This document shows positions 51,826 to 60,574 of a stretch of 64,000 nt of DNA, one piece after another. Source of the stretch: Halomicrobium zhouii (GTDB lineage Archaea; Halobacteriota; Halobacteria; Halobacteriales; Haloarculaceae); contig NZ_FOZK01000001.1 of the NCBI RefSeq assembly GCF_900114435.1, positions 682,001 through 746,000 of the forward strand, read 5' to 3'. The position numbers and the translations under genes are program-made. The stretch's first letter is position 1, and every line of letters starts with the position of its first letter. The notes under the pieces are model-generated. The model was not told where the DNA came from. It searched no databases and was given only the letters and a program-made list of their open reading frames with translations.

Positions 51826-52176
51826 ATGTATGGAAACTCTCCCCTCGGTGCAGAGCCCGAAACTGTCTCCCTGACGGCCGAGCAGCGGCAGTTGCTCCGG
51901 CAGGACCTCTCGACGATGGCGGCGCGCATGCGGGACGTGCTGCCTGCCGAGTTCGTCGTCGGCTCGGAGATCACGAACGACGACTCGGGCGTCCGCGCGA
52001 CCATCGCGGTCCAGCCGCCGATGGGCGCGGTCGTGAGCGCGAACTTCACGCCCGAGTCCGACGACGCCCGCATCGACGACGACGAACTGGACGACCTGGT
52101 CCACGGACTCGCGGCCTCGGCGGCGCTCCAGGTCAAGAACGCGATGGGCGGCGACGCGCCGGCAGTCGCCCAGTAA
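51826..52176 (+). CDS. DUF5811-like haloarchaeal protein
   Basis: The product has 116 residues, soluble, mixed alpha/beta: LTAEQRQLLRQDLSTMAARMRDVLPAEFVVGSEI, then RATIAVQPPMGAVVSANFTPE, then a helix with LVHGLAASAALQVKNAM. This matches the haloarchaea-only DUF5811 family as I remember it. No catalytic residues are evident; function unknown. It is commonly accompanied by the small membrane protein seen next on the opposite strand. Confidence 0.78.
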   Translation: MYGNSPLGAEPETVSLTAEQRQLLRQDLSTMAARMRDVLPAEFVVGSEITNDDSGVRATIAVQPPMGAVVSANFTPESDDARIDDDELDDLVHGLAASAALQVKNAMGGDAPAVAQ

Positions 52177-52220
52177 CGGCGGTTTCTCTCTCTCCTCTCT
52201 GCGTTCGCTCTCCGTTGGTG

Positions 52221-52409
52221 CTATCCGTCACTCGGCGGGTCGTAGAACAGCGCGTAGCCGATGGTGCCACTGGCGGGGACGCTCCCCGCGCCGAGCGCGA
52301 TGGCGAACTGGACGGAGTAGAAGAGTCCGACGAGCGCCGCGAGTACCATCGGGAGGGCGACGGCGGCCAGCACTAGATCCGCCGTCGCGACGGGGACGGT
52401 GGGGAACAT
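52221..52409 (-). CDS. Small two-helix membrane protein
   Basis: The product has 62 residues. Helices cover about 7-32 and 36-54, and a short polar tail ends YDPPSDG. The coding-strand TATA element TTTAATTAG (52434-52442 on the plus strand) is 25-33 bases from the ATG, a strong leaderless promoter, which supports the gene as real. Convergent with the DUF5811-like gene. Function unknown. Confidence 0.7.
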   Translation of the reverse strand: MFPTVPVATADLVLAAVALPMVLAALVGLFYSVQFAIALGAGSVPASGTIGYALFYDPPSDG

Positions 52410-52433
52410 GCTACCTCAACGGATGGGCGTTTT

Positions 52434-52442
52434 CTAATTAAA
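52434..52442 (-). promoter_or_regulatory. TATA box of the small membrane protein gene
   Basis: TTTAATTAG on the minus strand lies 25-33 bases before the ATG at 52409 within a run of A/T bases. This is the correct distance for leaderless initiation. Confidence 0.6.
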
Positions 52443-52565
52443 TGTTATTACGTCACCCAGGGCGGCCCGGTGGCGCGTCGTCGCTGGCGACGAGGACGCC
52501 GGCCGCACCCTTTCGAACCGTGAGGCCTCGGAAAGAACTATCAACGGCTTCCATCTGGATGGGGT

Positions 52566-52934
52566 ATGAGCACCAACGTCCCGCCGACCGGTATCGTTCT
52601 ATTGGGCGTCTTCGCCGTCTTCGACGGGTTACTCGGGATCGCCAACGGCCTCGCCGTCTCCGCGATGGGTCTGATCGGCCTCCTGATCGGGCCGCTGCTG
52701 ATCGTCGTCGGGGTCGCACACCTCGTCATCGCGGTTGGGCTGCTCAAACTCCACTCTTGGGCGTGGCCGGTCGGGCTGATCAGTTTCGGGATCGCAGTCG
52801 TGCTCAACCTCGTCGGCGGGAACGTCTTCGGGCTAGCGATATCGTCGGTCGCGCTGGTCTACCTCTACGGCAAGCGCGACCTGTACGGGGAAACGGAGCG
52901 GTCGGTCGGCCCCGCCCACGGGCACCTGAACTAG
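52566..52934 (+). CDS. Four-helix membrane protein of unknown function
   Basis: The product has 122 residues with four hydrophobic helices (about 8-28, 32-57, 62-82, 86-100) and a short charged cytosolic end (YGKRDLYGETERS). There is no known motif. The start at 52566 is 30 bases after a GGAAAGAACTATC stretch that may be the TATA element. Convergent with infB. Unrecognised; similar small proteins are widespread in haloarchaea. Confidence 0.7.
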   Translation: MSTNVPPTGIVLLGVFAVFDGLLGIANGLAVSAMGLIGLLIGPLLIVVGVAHLVIAVGLLKLHSWAWPVGLISFGIAVVLNLVGGNVFGLAISSVALVYLYGKRDLYGETERSVGPAHGHLN

Positions 52935-52955
52935 CGACTGACGGCCACCGGACCG

Positions 52956-54770
52956 CTACTTGCCCCAGAAGGGGTCGCGGTTGCGCTGCTTCTCGAGGTA
53001 GAGGCCGAGGGCTTCCCGTTCGTCGCCGGGGATGTCCTCCTTGAGCTCCTGTTCGAGGATCTTGGCGTGTTTCTCGGGGAGTTCGGTCCACAGTTCGTCG
53101 CCCTCCTCGATCTGTCGGCCGACGGTGGGGCCGTCGATGGAGACGGCGACGCGGTCGCCCATCCTGGCCTCGTCGACGTCTTCGCCCTCGTCCTGGATGG
53201 ATTTCATCCGGCCGACGCGTTCGGGCTCGGCCCCGTCGAACAGCGCGACGTTGGAGTTACGGGTGACGGTCCCGGAGAGCACCTCGACGCCGACGACGGC
53301 AGGGTCGGACTGGCGGAACGTGTGGTCCGGCAAAATCTGGAAGCGTGCCGGCCGGGTGATGTTGTCTAAGATCTGGTCCTGCTGGGCGGTCTCGATGGCC
53401 TCGACGTGGTCCTCGTAGTCCTCGATGAGCTGGTAGATGACGTCGTTCTCGAAGACGTTCACGTCTTCCTGGTCGGCCAGGTCGCGGGCGTCGTCCAGCA
53501 CGTCGACGCCGAAGGCGAGGATAGTGCGGTTGGTCGGTTCGTTGGCGGTCCCGGCGACGCGGACGTCGCGCGGGGCGACGTCGCCGACCTCTGCGCGGAC
53601 GACGGGGATCTCGTGTTCCTCGAGCGTCCCCGAGAGCGCTTCGAGCGAGCCGAGCGTGTCGGCCTTGACGACTAGACCCTCCTCCGCGGTGGAGACGGCG
53701 ATGTCGGCCAGTTCCGCCTCGACGGCCTCGATGACCTCGTCGACGTCCTGGTCGCGAACGACGCGGACGGGGGCACCGGCCATCGCGGAATCGAGGTCCG
53801 GCGCGGCGATCTTCACGCCGTCGGCGGCGGCGACCTCCTCGACGCGCTCGAACTCCTGCTCGGTCCGGATCTCGGCGAGCGGTTTGGGCTTGAGCAGGGC
53901 GCGCACGTCCGTGACGATTGGGCCGTTGAGGCCCCCGACGACGATCTGGTCGTCCTCGCGGACGGTGCCGTCGTAGACGACGGCGTCGACGGTGGTGCCG
54001 AACCCGCGCGCTTCCTTCACTTCGAGGACCGTACCGACGCCGGGGCCGCCGACGTCGACGGACATCTCCTCTTTGAGATACCGCTGGGAGAGGCCCATGA
54101 GGACGGTCAGGAGGTCGGGGACGCCCTCGCCGGTCTCGGCGGAGACGGGGACGACGCCGACGTTGGCCTGGAAGTTCTGGACGCGCCAGTACATGTCCGC
54201 GGAGAAGCCGTTGTCGGAGAGTTCGCCGATGATCTCGTAGAGTTTCTCGTCGAGGTCCGAACTGGCCCGGTCGGACTGTTTCTCCTTGGTCACCTGGATC
54301 GGTTCGTCGGGGTTGGGGTTCCACCCGGGGACGGTGTCGACCTTGTTCGCGGCGACGATGAACGGCGTCGCGGTGCGCTTGAGGATGTCCACCGCTTCGA
54401 GGGTCTGGGGCTGGAACCCGTCGTTGACGTCGACGACGAGGATGGCGATGTCGGCCAGCGCGCCCCCGCGCGAGCGCAGCGTCGAGAACGAGTGGTGGCC
54501 CGGCGTGTCGATGAACAGGAGGCCGGGGAGGTCGAAGTCGGTCGGGTCGACCAGGTCTCCCGCCATCTTCGAGATGACGTCGAGGGGCACTGCGGTCGAG
54601 CCGATGTGCTGGGTGATGGCGCCGGATTCGCCGGCGGTCACTGCGGAGCCGCGGATCTTGTCGAGCAGGCTCGTCTTGCCGTGGTCGACGTGCCCGAGAA
54701 CCGCGACGATGGGGGTGCGAAGGGCGCCCGCGTCCGGTCCGTCGTCGGAGTCTGCGTCTGTTTCTGCCAT
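52956..54770 (-). CDS. infB: Translation initiation factor aIF5B
   Basis: The product has 604 residues. The GTPase is at the N-terminus: GHVDHGKTS (26-34), IDTPGHHSF and AANKVDTVPGW. Domains II-IV follow, with the long helix and C-terminal RQIEEGDELWTELPEKHAKILEQEL. It joins ribosomal subunits and helps place initiator tRNA. I chose ATG 54770 (MAETDADSDD) because upstream residues are not family-like. No intein is present in the GTPase, although the archaeal gene sometimes carries one. Confidence 0.96.
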   Translation of the reverse strand: MAETDADSDDGPDAGALRTPIVAVLGHVDHGKTSLLDKIRGSAVTAGESGAITQHIGSTAVPLDVISKMAGDLVDPTDFDLPGLLFIDTPGHHSFSTLRSRGGALADIAILVVDVNDGFQPQTLEAVDILKRTATPFIVAANKVDTVPGWNPNPDEPIQVTKEKQSDRASSDLDEKLYEIIGELSDNGFSADMYWRVQNFQANVGVVPVSAETGEGVPDLLTVLMGLSQRYLKEEMSVDVGGPGVGTVLEVKEARGFGTTVDAVVYDGTVREDDQIVVGGLNGPIVTDVRALLKPKPLAEIRTEQEFERVEEVAAADGVKIAAPDLDSAMAGAPVRVVRDQDVDEVIEAVEAELADIAVSTAEEGLVVKADTLGSLEALSGTLEEHEIPVVRAEVGDVAPRDVRVAGTANEPTNRTILAFGVDVLDDARDLADQEDVNVFENDVIYQLIEDYEDHVEAIETAQQDQILDNITRPARFQILPDHTFRQSDPAVVGVEVLSGTVTRNSNVALFDGAEPERVGRMKSIQDEGEDVDEARMGDRVAVSIDGPTVGRQIEEGDELWTELPEKHAKILEQELKEDIPGDEREALGLYLEKQRNRDPFWGK

Positions 54771-54895
54771 AGAAGTCACCGTCCAGAAGTTGTCAGAAAG
54801 AAGCCGGTGGTGCCGGATAAGTGCATCGTAATGGCCGCCGCCGTGGGGCGGGATGGCTCTCTCTACCACGCCCCCGTGGGGTTCCAACCGGGTCC

Positions 54896-56128
54896 TCACT
54901 CGGTGAACGTCGCCGTCCGGGCGAGGTCGAGGCGGAGGAACGCGGGCAGGGCGACGACGACGATGCCGGCCTCGAGCAGTCCCGCGGTGGCGAACGCCGC
55001 GCCGTAGCCGAACGAATCGGTGACGACGCTCCCGACGACGAATCCGGCGAGGAAGCCGAGGTTGCCGAAGACGTTGAACCCGCCCATCGCCACGCCGCGG
55101 TCCGCGTCACCGGACAGGTCCGAGACCAGCGCCATCGTCGCCGGCGAGATGAGCGCGCCCAGCACGCCCAGCAGTACCATCGTCGCGCCCGCGAGCCACA
55201 CCGTCGGCGCGAGGTACACCGCGAGGACGGCGCCGCCGTAACAGATCGAGCCCACCGCGACCGGTACCTGCCGGCCGACCCGGTCCGAGAGGACGCCGAA
55301 GGGGTACTGGAGGAGCGCGAAGGGGACGAAGAAGAGTCCGAGCATGATCCCGGCCCCGGCCGCGTCCAGGTCGAAGACGTCCCGGAAGTACACCGTCCCG
55401 ACGAGCGCGAAGAAGCCGGCGGTGAGCCGGTCCATGAAGCCGAAGGCGTAGGGGAATCCCAGCGCCGGCGTCTCGCGGAGGCGGCGGACCGCGCTACGGA
55501 GACCGACCCGCTGGCCCGTCGGCGCCCGGTCGACGAGGAGGAGGGCGAGCAGCCCCGCGAGCAGCAACGCGCCGCTCGCGACCCAGAGGGGGACGAGCGG
55601 GCCGATTTCGGTGAGGGCGCCGCCGACCGGGGCGCCCGACGCCGTCCCGAGGCCGATGGCGATGCCGGCCGCGCCCATGTTCTGTCCGTTGCCGCCTTCG
55701 AGATCCATCAGCATCGTCATCGCCAGCGAGAACGCGCTGATCGTCGCGGCGCCCTGGAGGAACCGGACGACGATCACCGACTCGAAGGTCGCGCCCGGCG
55801 TCCCGCCGATGACGACGAGGGCGGCGTAGCCGGCCGACCCGCCGATCGCGCCGGCGACGATGAACGGGACGCGCCGCCCGGTCCGGTCGCTGACGACGCC
55901 CCACAGGCCCGCGAAGAGGACGAACGCGGCGAACTCCGACCCCAGGAACCACGTGCTCGCGTCGAGGTCCCCCACCGCGCCCAGCGCGGTGACCAGGTCT
56001 GTGACACCGGGGTACAGCAGCACCTGCGCGAACAGCACGACGAAGATCGTGAGCGCCAGGATGGCCCGGTCACGCTGCACCGCCGTCACGTCGGGCGTGG
56101 ACCTGCGTAGCGCGCCGACGGTAACCAT
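54896..56128 (-). CDS. Major facilitator superfamily transporter
   Basis: The product has 410 residues with twelve membrane helices. The MFS A-motif appears as GVVSDRTGRRVPF between helices 2 and 3, and again in the second half as GVLSDRVGRQVP. Such carriers move solutes or drugs using ion gradients; the substrate cannot be named. Single gene, divergent from the PRC-barrel gene, sharing a 134-base promoter region. Confidence 0.9.
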   Translation of the reverse strand: MVTVGALRRSTPDVTAVQRDRAILALTIFVVLFAQVLLYPGVTDLVTALGAVGDLDASTWFLGSEFAAFVLFAGLWGVVSDRTGRRVPFIVAGAIGGSAGYAALVVIGGTPGATFESVIVVRFLQGAATISAFSLAMTMLMDLEGGNGQNMGAAGIAIGLGTASGAPVGGALTEIGPLVPLWVASGALLLAGLLALLLVDRAPTGQRVGLRSAVRRLRETPALGFPYAFGFMDRLTAGFFALVGTVYFRDVFDLDAAGAGIMLGLFFVPFALLQYPFGVLSDRVGRQVPVAVGSICYGGAVLAVYLAPTVWLAGATMVLLGVLGALISPATMALVSDLSGDADRGVAMGGFNVFGNLGFLAGFVVGSVVTDSFGYGAAFATAGLLEAGIVVVALPAFLRLDLARTATFTE

Positions 56129-56232
56129 GTACCGACCGTAGCGTCTCCTCCGAATTAGAGCCGTCGTTCTCGCGTCGTTCCCGCATCGTCGCTCCCCTCG
56201 CGCCGCTGACGTCTGTCAGACAGCCCGTGGCG

Positions 56233-56240
56233 TTTATATT
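56233..56240 (+). promoter_or_regulatory. TATA box of the PRC-barrel/nob1 operon
   Basis: TTTATATT lies 23-30 bases before the ATG at 56263, consistent with a leaderless transcript covering the PRC-barrel and nob1 genes. Confidence 0.6.
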
Positions 56241-56262
56241 CGCGCACTCGGAAGGGCCCAGT

Positions 56263-56502
56263 ATGACAGAGATCCTCGCCGAGAATCTCTCGGGGAAAGA
56301 CGTCATGGGCACCGACGGTGCCGAGCTGGGTAGCCTGTACAACATCACGATGGACCTCAAGTCCGGCGCGCTCCACGACCTGGTGATCGACGCCAACGAG
56401 TCGGTGGGCGAGACGGGCTTCGACCGCGACGAGACCGGACGGATCCTCGTCCCCGTCAACCGGGTCCAGGCGGTCAAGGACCACATGATCATCAAGCGCT
56501 AG
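56263..56502 (+). CDS. PRC-barrel domain protein
   Basis: The product has 79 residues, a single PRC-barrel. LSGKDVMGTDGAELGSLYNITMDL leads to LHDLVIDANE and ends ILVPVNRVQAVKDHMIIKR. Archaeal single-domain versions are thought to be RNA-processing or scaffold proteins, but this is not settled. nob1 begins immediately after its stop, an arrangement repeated in many archaea, which points to a role near ribosome maturation. Some haloarchaeal PRC-barrel proteins (CdpB) instead act in cell division; short length alone does not tell them apart. Confidence 0.88.
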   Translation: MTEILAENLSGKDVMGTDGAELGSLYNITMDLKSGALHDLVIDANESVGETGFDRDETGRILVPVNRVQAVKDHMIIKR

Positions 56503-56961
56503 ATGTACGTCCTCGATTCGTCCGCGTTTATCAACGAGTATCACACCGACGAGCCCATCGCTTCCATCCCGCTCGTTCGCGAGGAACTCGAAGACGAGAG
56601 CGCGTTCCGCTTCGACGCGCTGGAGGGCTCCGGGATGCACATGCACATCCCCGAACCCGAGACCGTCGAGCGCGTCGAGCGGGCCGCCCGAGAGACCGGC
56701 GACCTCGCGACGCTCTCCGACACAGACGTTCGTCTCGTCGCGGCCTCGTTCGAACTCGACGCCCGCCTCGTCACCGACGACTACGCGATGCAGAACGTCG
56801 CCGAGAAGCTGAACGTCGCCGTCGAGGTCATCGCACAGGAGGGCATCGACGAGCAGCGCGACTGGCGCTTCCAGTGTGCGGGCTGTGGCCGCGAGTTCGA
56901 GGAGAACCACGACCGCTGTCCGGTGTGTGGCAGCGACCTCTCGCGGAAGAACCCGGCGTAG
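56503..56961 (+). CDS. nob1: rRNA maturation endonuclease Nob1
   Basis: The product has 152 residues. A PIN domain (1-115) has the first catalytic Asp in MYVLDSSAFIN (Asp5) and more acidic residues in TLSDTDVRLVA and LVTDDYAMQ. A zinc ribbon follows, with C125-x2-C128 and C139-x2-C142. Nob1 makes the final 3' cut of 16S rRNA. It is the second gene of a PRC-barrel/nob1 operon with no spacer. Confidence 0.93.
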   Translation: MYVLDSSAFINEYHTDEPIASIPLVREELEDESAFRFDALEGSGMHMHIPEPETVERVERAARETGDLATLSDTDVRLVAASFELDARLVTDDYAMQNVAEKLNVAVEVIAQEGIDEQRDWRFQCAGCGREFEENHDRCPVCGSDLSRKNPA

Positions 56962-57040
56962 GGTACGGACCGACGGTCACTCGCCTCACAGTCGCGCGCG
57001 ACCGGCTAGCTTCTTGTCAGTGGCCCGACTACCGTCGACC

Positions 57041-57406
57041 GTGTCCCGGACGATATCGGTCTCCGGCGTGCCGAAGCGGGTGCTTCGGTTCCTGGTCGCC
57101 GCGTTCGCCGTCTGCTTCGGGCTGGTCTTCGGCGGACAGGCGCTCCTGGTGGCGCTCGACGCGGTCGGGGTCGCCCTCGCGTATCCCGACGGGTTCGTGG
57201 GGCTGGCTATCTTCGGCGTGCTGTGGATCGGCCTGACTGGCCTGTGGCTCTGGCGGTCGCGCGGCTGGGAGGGAAGCGGTTCAATGTGGCACCCGGTTCC
57301 ACGGGAGCAGTACATCGGCCGCTTCGCCGAGCTGGGCGGTATCGCGCGGTACGACTGGGAGAAAGCCATCGAACGATTACCGGACGACGAGAACTCGGAG
57401 CGATAG
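57041..57406 (+). CDS. Small membrane protein of unknown function
   Basis: The product has 121 residues from a GTG start. Two membrane helices (about 13-37 and 42-68) are followed by a soluble end (RSRGWEGSGSMWHPVPREQYIGRF ... WEKAIERLPDD; 68-115). No signature is recognised. An upstream in-frame ATG exists at 56876, but it reads through the end of nob1 in the wrong frame, so I use GTG 57041. It lies 79 bases after nob1. Confidence 0.6.
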   Translation: MSRTISVSGVPKRVLRFLVAAFAVCFGLVFGGQALLVALDAVGVALAYPDGFVGLAIFGVLWIGLTGLWLWRSRGWEGSGSMWHPVPREQYIGRFAELGGIARYDWEKAIERLPDDENSER

Positions 57407-57432
57407 CGAACTGGACGGCTCGCCTGATCGCG

Positions 57433-57579
57433 TTACTGGGCCTCCTCTTCCAGCGACTCCAGGCCGAGGTCGATCAGCTGTTTGACGACCTCCTCTTCGG
57501 TGATGCCGTACCGGTGGGCGAGGCGCGAGACAGCCTGGGCTTGCTCCTCGTCGCACGCGACGGCGAACCGGGTTGGCAT
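57433..57579 (-). CDS. 48-residue helix-turn-helix/CopG-like protein
   Basis: This short gene opens at ATG 57579 and ends at TAA 57433-57435. Its product starts MPTRFAVACDEEQAQAVSRL, then a helix-turn-helix-like core (GITEEEVVKQLIDLGLESL). The basic beta-like beginning, then two helices, resembles small ribbon-helix-helix proteins. A perfect TATA candidate (TTTTTATAA on the coding strand, 57605-57613) lies about 29 bases before the ATG, which supports expression. Codon use is like its neighbours. Function unknown. Confidence 0.75.
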   Translation of the reverse strand: MPTRFAVACDEEQAQAVSRLAHRYGITEEEVVKQLIDLGLESLEEEAQ

Positions 57580-57604
57580 GGGAATTCAGGTATGCGATTT
57601 CGTG

Positions 57605-57613
57605 TTATAAAAA
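57605..57613 (-). promoter_or_regulatory. TATA box of the 48-residue gene
   Basis: TTTTTATAA on the minus strand is centred about 29 bases before the ATG at 57579, the ideal spacing for a leaderless haloarchaeal promoter. It also follows the CPBP protease stop by about 40 bases on the opposite side of the 71-base gap. Confidence 0.7.
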
Positions 57614-57649
57614 CCCGTCAGACCGCTGTCTGACGGGGCCCAACGCGGC

Positions 57650-58438
57650 TCAGAACGGCAGTGAAGCGCCGGTGGCGTTGGCCCACTGGTTCGCGAAAAT
57701 CGCGGCGTTCCACAGGCCGTGGATGGCCACGGGGACGGCGATGTTCTCCGTGTACTCGTAGATGGCGCCGAGGACGATACCCATCGCGCCAGCGACGAAG
57801 ACGTACGTCCAGGCGTTCCCGCTGGCGATGGCGAGGTAGTGACCCAGGCCGAAGAGGAGGCTGGCCAGCAGTATCGCCGGGACGACGCCGACGGCCCGCC
57901 GGAGCAGGCCCTGGACGACGCCGCGGAAGACGAGTTCCTCGCCCGGGCCGACGAGCAGGATCGCGACCGGAATCATGTAGAGGAACGTCGTCGGGTTCTG
58001 CTGGCCGGTCTCGATGACCTCGTTCGTCGCGAACTGCGCGTCGACCCCGAACACCGAGTCCAGGACGGCGATGATCGCCGAGACGAGCGCGGAGGTCACC
58101 GTCGCCGCTACTGCGAGGGCGAGGAGGCCGGCGACGACGAACGCCACGTCCCGGAGCGTCGGCCGCCGGACGTGCAGGACGTCCCACTCGTCGCGGAGCG
58201 AGAGGAAGCCGACGGCGGCGGCGATAAACCCGACGAACGTGCTCGCGCTGAGGACCGTGTAGAGGCCGGGCTGGCCCTGAATCGCTTCGGGCGATTGCAC
58301 GCCGAGCGCGAGGGCCACGACGGACTGGAAGATCAACGCCAGCAAGAACGCGCCGGAGATGACGGCCACCGCGCCGAACAGGCTCACCAGCAACACCCGC
58401 TCGTCGACCCGATCGACGGCAGCACCAGTAGATTCCAT
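57650..58438 (-). CDS. CPBP-family intramembrane metalloprotease
   Basis: The product has 262 residues and seven or eight membrane helices. Family motifs are EELVFR (167-172), LLFGLGH with His200, and VAIHGLWN with His240, matching the EExxxR/FxxxH/HxxxN plan of CPBP (Abi) proteases. Members include Rce1-type CAAX proteases. The substrate is unknown. pgi lies upstream on the same strand after a 47-base gap, but no functional link is seen. Confidence 0.88.
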   Translation of the reverse strand: MESTGAAVDRVDERVLLVSLFGAVAVISGAFLLALIFQSVVALALGVQSPEAIQGQPGLYTVLSASTFVGFIAAAVGFLSLRDEWDVLHVRRPTLRDVAFVVAGLLALAVAATVTSALVSAIIAVLDSVFGVDAQFATNEVIETGQQNPTTFLYMIPVAILLVGPGEELVFRGVVQGLLRRAVGVVPAILLASLLFGLGHYLAIASGNAWTYVFVAGAMGIVLGAIYEYTENIAVPVAIHGLWNAAIFANQWANATGASLPF

Positions 58439-58485
58439 GCGAGCTAGTGGTCACCGTTCGGGACCGAGAGCCAAGATTGCACCGG

Positions 58486-59784
58486 TTACTCGACGACGAG
58501 TTCCGTCTTGTCCTCGACGGCGGCCGTCCGCTCGGTCTCCTCGCCCTGCAGCAGGTCGCGGGCGGTCTCCTTCCCCCACTCCACGGCCGGCTGAGTGAAC
58601 GTGTCGACTCCAGCCAGTTCGCCAGCCATGATACACGCAGCACACATCCCGTACAGCAGCTCCCCGAGACTGTGGGCGTCCAGCCGGTCGATCTCGATCC
58701 GGACGTTGGGTCGGCCGGCCTCGGCGAGGCTCGCTTCGGTCGCCTGGAGTTCGGCGTCGAGCAACTCACCGAGGTCGGTCCCGGCGAGGTACGCCAGGGC
58801 CTCGGCGTCGGGCTCGGGGACCTCGACACCGGGTCGTTCGCGCGGCGTGAGGAAGCTCACCATCGTGTTCCGCCGGCCCGCCCGGTAGAGCTGGAGCTGG
58901 GAGTGCTGGTCGGTGGCACCGAGGGCTCGCGCGGGGGTCTGGCCGCCGCCGTCCTTGCCGAGGCTCTCGGCCCACAGCTGGGCGAACCACTCGGCGAAGG
59001 GTTCCAGGCGCTCGGCGTAGGGCATGAACGCGTTGACGCTCGCGCCGCGGGCCTCCAGCGCGTAGGAGACGGCGCCGTAGGCGTAGCCCGGGCAGTCGAA
59101 CAGCGACGGGCCGAGCGTCGCTTCGGCCTCCCAGGCACCCTCCATGATCGCCTCCACGTCGCAGCCCAGAATCGCCGCCGGCACGAGGCCGACGGCCGAG
59201 AGCGCCGAGAACCGGCCGGGAACCCCGGTGGGGACCGCGAGCGTCGGCAGGTCGTGTTCGGCGGCCAGGTCTGCGAGGGGGCCTGACTGGCCGGTCGTGA
59301 CGACGGTCCGCTCGGTCCAGTCCACGCCGGCCTCGTCCATCGCCTCGCGGACGACGAGGAAGTTCGCCAGGGTCTCGGCCGTCGTCCCGGACTTGGAGAC
59401 GACGTTGACGGCGACGTCCTCGAAGGAGAGGTCGGCGAGCACTCCCTCGACCTCGTCGGGGTCGACGTTGTCGAGGACGACGTGACTGTCGCCGGCGTCG
59501 TCGGTGAGCGCGGTGGTGATCGTTCGCGCACCGAGCGCGCTCCCGCCGATGCCGACGGTCACGACGGTTCCGGCGTCGGCGACCGGTTCGACCGCACGGC
59601 GAATGGCCCCGGCGTCGACGAGGGCGGGCAGGTTCAGCGCCGCGTAGCCGAACTCGTTGTCCGCGCGTCCCTCGGCGATGCGCGAGTGGGCGGCTGCGAC
59701 CTGGTCGTCGATGCCCTCGAGTTCGGACCGCGTGACGCCCGGGTCGGCGACGGACGCCAGCGCGTTTCCGATGTCCACGTACAT
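58486..59784 (-). CDS. pgi: Glucose-6-phosphate isomerase
   Basis: The product has 432 residues, a classical PGI with two SIS domains. VGIGGSALGART binds sugar phosphate, SKSGTTAETLANFL is the phosphate loop, and DQHSQLQLYRAG plus PAVEWGKETARDLL are C-terminal landmarks. It is shorter than bacterial PGI (about 550), as usual in haloarchaea. It interconverts glucose 6-phosphate and fructose 6-phosphate. Divergent from the membrane protein at 59890. Confidence 0.95.
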   Translation of the reverse strand: MYVDIGNALASVADPGVTRSELEGIDDQVAAAHSRIAEGRADNEFGYAALNLPALVDAGAIRRAVEPVADAGTVVTVGIGGSALGARTITTALTDDAGDSHVVLDNVDPDEVEGVLADLSFEDVAVNVVSKSGTTAETLANFLVVREAMDEAGVDWTERTVVTTGQSGPLADLAAEHDLPTLAVPTGVPGRFSALSAVGLVPAAILGCDVEAIMEGAWEAEATLGPSLFDCPGYAYGAVSYALEARGASVNAFMPYAERLEPFAEWFAQLWAESLGKDGGGQTPARALGATDQHSQLQLYRAGRRNTMVSFLTPRERPGVEVPEPDAEALAYLAGTDLGELLDAELQATEASLAEAGRPNVRIEIDRLDAHSLGELLYGMCAACIMAGELAGVDTFTQPAVEWGKETARDLLQGEETERTAAVEDKTELVVE

Positions 59785-59889
59785 GGTTCGGTCCTCGACT
59801 GGGGCCGATAAAAGTACCCGCCACTTCCGTCGCCGCGCGGGCCGGTGAAACCACCGGGCTTAACCCCGGAGCGGGGTAACACCCGGCCA

Positions 59890-60552
59890 ATGGCCGACGA
59901 CGCGACCGACGATGTCGGTGATTCAGTCGACAGTGACGATGTCGCCGACTCCTTCGCCGCCGCCGTTCCCGGGGACGACGCCGACGAACGTGCGACGGCC
60001 GACGACTGGGGCGATTCGGACGACCAGGCCGACGCGTCCGATTCCGAAGACGACTCCTACGCCGGGGTGTTCGGCGCGTTCCCCTACGCCTTCTGGTCGA
60101 GCGAGTCCTACCTGTTCAAGAGCTACGCCCTGGTGGGTGGGTTCCTGGCGCTCGCCGTCGCGCTGCTGTTCGGGCTCTCGGTCGTCGTGTTGATCGGGGC
60201 GACGGCCGGCGCCCCCGGCGGCTCCTTCTCCTTCTCGCGGGCCTTCTTCGTCTTCGTCGGGCTGACGGTCGTCGCCCCGCTGCTCGCCCCTATCCTGTTC
60301 GTCGCCCGTCGCCACCGCCGCGGGGTCTCGTCCGCCCGCTACGACGCCACGCTCGCGGCGCTGGGCTACGTCTTCGTGGGATCGCTGTTCGTCGCGCTCG
60401 TCATCACGGTACCGCCCGGACTGCAAGAGGCCGTCACGGGACCGTTCGCACCACTTATCGAGTTCCTCTATGGCCGTCCGCCGCTCACCGGCCTGGTGCC
60501 GCCGCTGGCCGTCGCCGTGCTCATCGTGCTGGCCGGTCGGCGCGCGTCCTGA
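59890..60552 (+). CDS. Acidic-tailed membrane protein of unknown function
   Basis: The product has 220 residues. The first about 60 are a disordered Asp/Ala/Ser stretch, typical of haloarchaeal cytosolic tails. Four or five membrane helices follow (about 78-105, 118-140, 152-176, 188-215). No motif is recognised. cofG is the next gene on the same strand, behind an inverted-repeat element. Function unknown. Confidence 0.65.
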   Translation: MADDATDDVGDSVDSDDVADSFAAAVPGDDADERATADDWGDSDDQADASDSEDDSYAGVFGAFPYAFWSSESYLFKSYALVGGFLALAVALLFGLSVVVLIGATAGAPGGSFSFSRAFFVFVGLTVVAPLLAPILFVARRHRRGVSSARYDATLAALGYVFVGSLFVALVITVPPGLQEAVTGPFAPLIEFLYGRPPLTGLVPPLAVAVLIVLAGRRAS

Positions 60553-60574
60553 GCCCGCGCTTCGCCGATACTGA

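Noticed and set aside
54771-54895. tRNA near the infB/MFS gap (GGTTCCAACCGGGTCC)
   Set aside because: The stretch looks like a T-arm, but no acceptor, D-arm or anticodon stem fits around it, and it partly overlaps the region just before the MFS stop.
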